Assembly: GCF_016616235.1 (NCBI RefSeq)
Contig: NZ_CP067100.1
Coordinates: 7,251,001 to 7,315,000, forward strand
Reading direction: 5' to 3'
Length of the DNA stretch: 64,000 nt
Source: Bradyrhizobium diazoefficiens
Lineage (GTDB): Bacteria; Pseudomonadota; Alphaproteobacteria; Rhizobiales; Xanthobacteraceae
Shown here: piece by piece, positions 63,543 through 64,000 of the stretch
Numbering within the stretch: position 1 is the first letter of the stretch
How the letters are laid out: each line of letters begins with the position of its first letter
Program-made: the position numbers and the translations under genes
Notes under the pieces: model-generated
What the model was told of the DNA's origin: nothing
Databases searched by the model: none
What the model saw: only the letters and a program-made list of their open reading frames with translations

Positions 63543-64000
63543 ATGAATTCGCGCGTATCGTGGAGTGTTGACGGCATCGATCCATCCGTCAGGGAGCGGG
63601 CCGAGGCTGCTGCGCGCGGCGCCGGCATGTCACTCAACGATTGGCTGAATTCCACGCTCGGCGAGACTGCCCCGCCGAACTTTCGCGCGCCTTACGAGCA
63701 GCGTCAGGATCAACGGCAAGATCAACGCCAGGATCTGCGTCCCGATCCGCGCTCGGCGCAAATGCCAGGCCAAGGAGCCAGTCAGGAGAGCCGCGAAGTC
63801 GCGGACATCCACCAGCGGCTCGACGCCATCACCCAGCAGATCGAGCGGATCTCGAAGCCCGCGCCGCGCCAAGACTCTTCTCGTGAAAGAGATGTCTCGC
63901 GCGAGCAGGGCGTCGCGCGCCAGCTCAACGATGCGATCTCGCGGCTCGACGCGCGGCTGTCGCAAATCTCCCGGCCGCAGCCGCAGCAGCCCCAGCCGCC
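63543..64000 (+). CDS. coiled-coil protein with N-terminal ribbon-helix-helix-like segment (partial)
   Basis: Gene starts with ATG at 63543 and runs open to the window end (152 codons seen). The start MNSRVSWSVDGIDPSVRERA and AGMSLNDWLNSTLG (~28-41) resemble the opening of large PodJ- or SEL1-type proteins annotated in Bradyrhizobium as localization factors. A Gln/Arg/Asp-rich tract (QRQDQRQDQRQD) and coiled-coil repeats with QLNDAISRLDARLSQI follow. Identification is from pattern memory; the missing C-terminus would decide. Confidence 0.6.
   Translation, partial: MNSRVSWSVDGIDPSVRERAEAAARGAGMSLNDWLNSTLGETAPPNFRAPYEQRQDQRQDQRQDLRPDPRSAQMPGQGASQESREVADIHQRLDAITQQIERISKPAPRQDSSRERDVSREQGVARQLNDAISRLDARLSQISRPQPQQPQP

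Overview
The window is one continuous, GC-rich, gene-dense chromosomal segment of an alphaproteobacterium. It most resembles Bradyrhizobium or a close relative in the Nitrobacteraceae. This rests on the ALAS-type (Shemin pathway) hemA, an F0-only ATP synthase operon with a separate b' subunit, the ctaC-ctaD-ctaB-ctaG-ctaE order, the thrC / M16 peptidase pair, RopB/Omp25-like porins, an OmpR-type winged-helix/STAND ATPase regulator, and interspersed palindromes of rhizobial type. I see no tRNA, rRNA, CRISPR array, insertion sequence, prophage or plasmid gene. Most of the segment is ordinary core genome, and the interest lies mainly in regulation.

Layout. Bases 1-8810 hold scattered single genes: an EamA transporter, an amidohydrolase, a cupin, an M29 aminopeptidase, an adenylosuccinate lyase/PcaB-type lyase, small secreted proteins and an ArsR regulator. 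Bases 8937-16219 hold a RidA protein, a small HTH protein, an outer-membrane barrel, a chemoreceptor, an NTF2-like protein, a metallo-beta-lactamase-fold hydrolase and hemA, which has a FixK/FNR-type box upstream. Bases 16393-29160 hold a CrbS-like hybrid kinase with an SSS-transporter domain, a P460-type cytochrome, an ohr/hydrolase pair divergent from a large winged-helix/STAND/TPR regulator, a NarL-type regulator resembling CrbR, a metabolite:H+ symporter and a YjbQ protein. Bases 29519-32161 are the ATP synthase F0 operon atpI-atpB-atpE-atpF'-atpF.

Bases 32294-36747 hold small hypothetical genes, then the minus-strand run thrC / M16 peptidase / GNAT. Upstream of thrC a 607-base gap holds a candidate small RNA with its own terminator. 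Bases 37355-39890 hold a divergent NarL-type response regulator and histidine kinase, and an NTF2-like gene. Bases 40006-46618 are the aa3-type cytochrome c oxidase locus (minus strand: ctaC, ctaD, ctaB, a 54-residue CoxF-like protein, ctaG, ctaE, DUF983, SURF1). Bases 47059-51199 hold ialB, a membrane zinc-ribbon protein and the chain tldD-lepB-YjbR/MmcQ-nucleotidyltransferase. Bases 51301-55464 hold a PAN-domain protein, gshA, a divergent MarR/GST pair and small membrane proteins. Bases 55827-61534 are a fatty-acid beta-oxidation operon (NTF2-like, acyl-CoA dehydrogenase, thiolase, FadJ-like fusion), divergent from a PadR regulator across a 34-base palindrome. The window ends with an outer-membrane barrel, a palindromic repeat and the start of a coiled-coil protein that runs off the edge.

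How the genes connect. Three blocks serve respiration: heme synthesis (hemA), terminal oxidase assembly (cta) and the proton channel of ATP synthase (atp). Redox and carbon regulation sits in between: ohr, GST/gshA, the CrbS/CrbR-like proteins and PadR with beta-oxidation. No wholly new defence or biosynthetic system is visible. The best leads are the candidate sRNA ahead of thrC, the PadR dyad, the separated CrbS/CrbR-like partners and the three-copy tandem repeat ahead of the STAND regulator.
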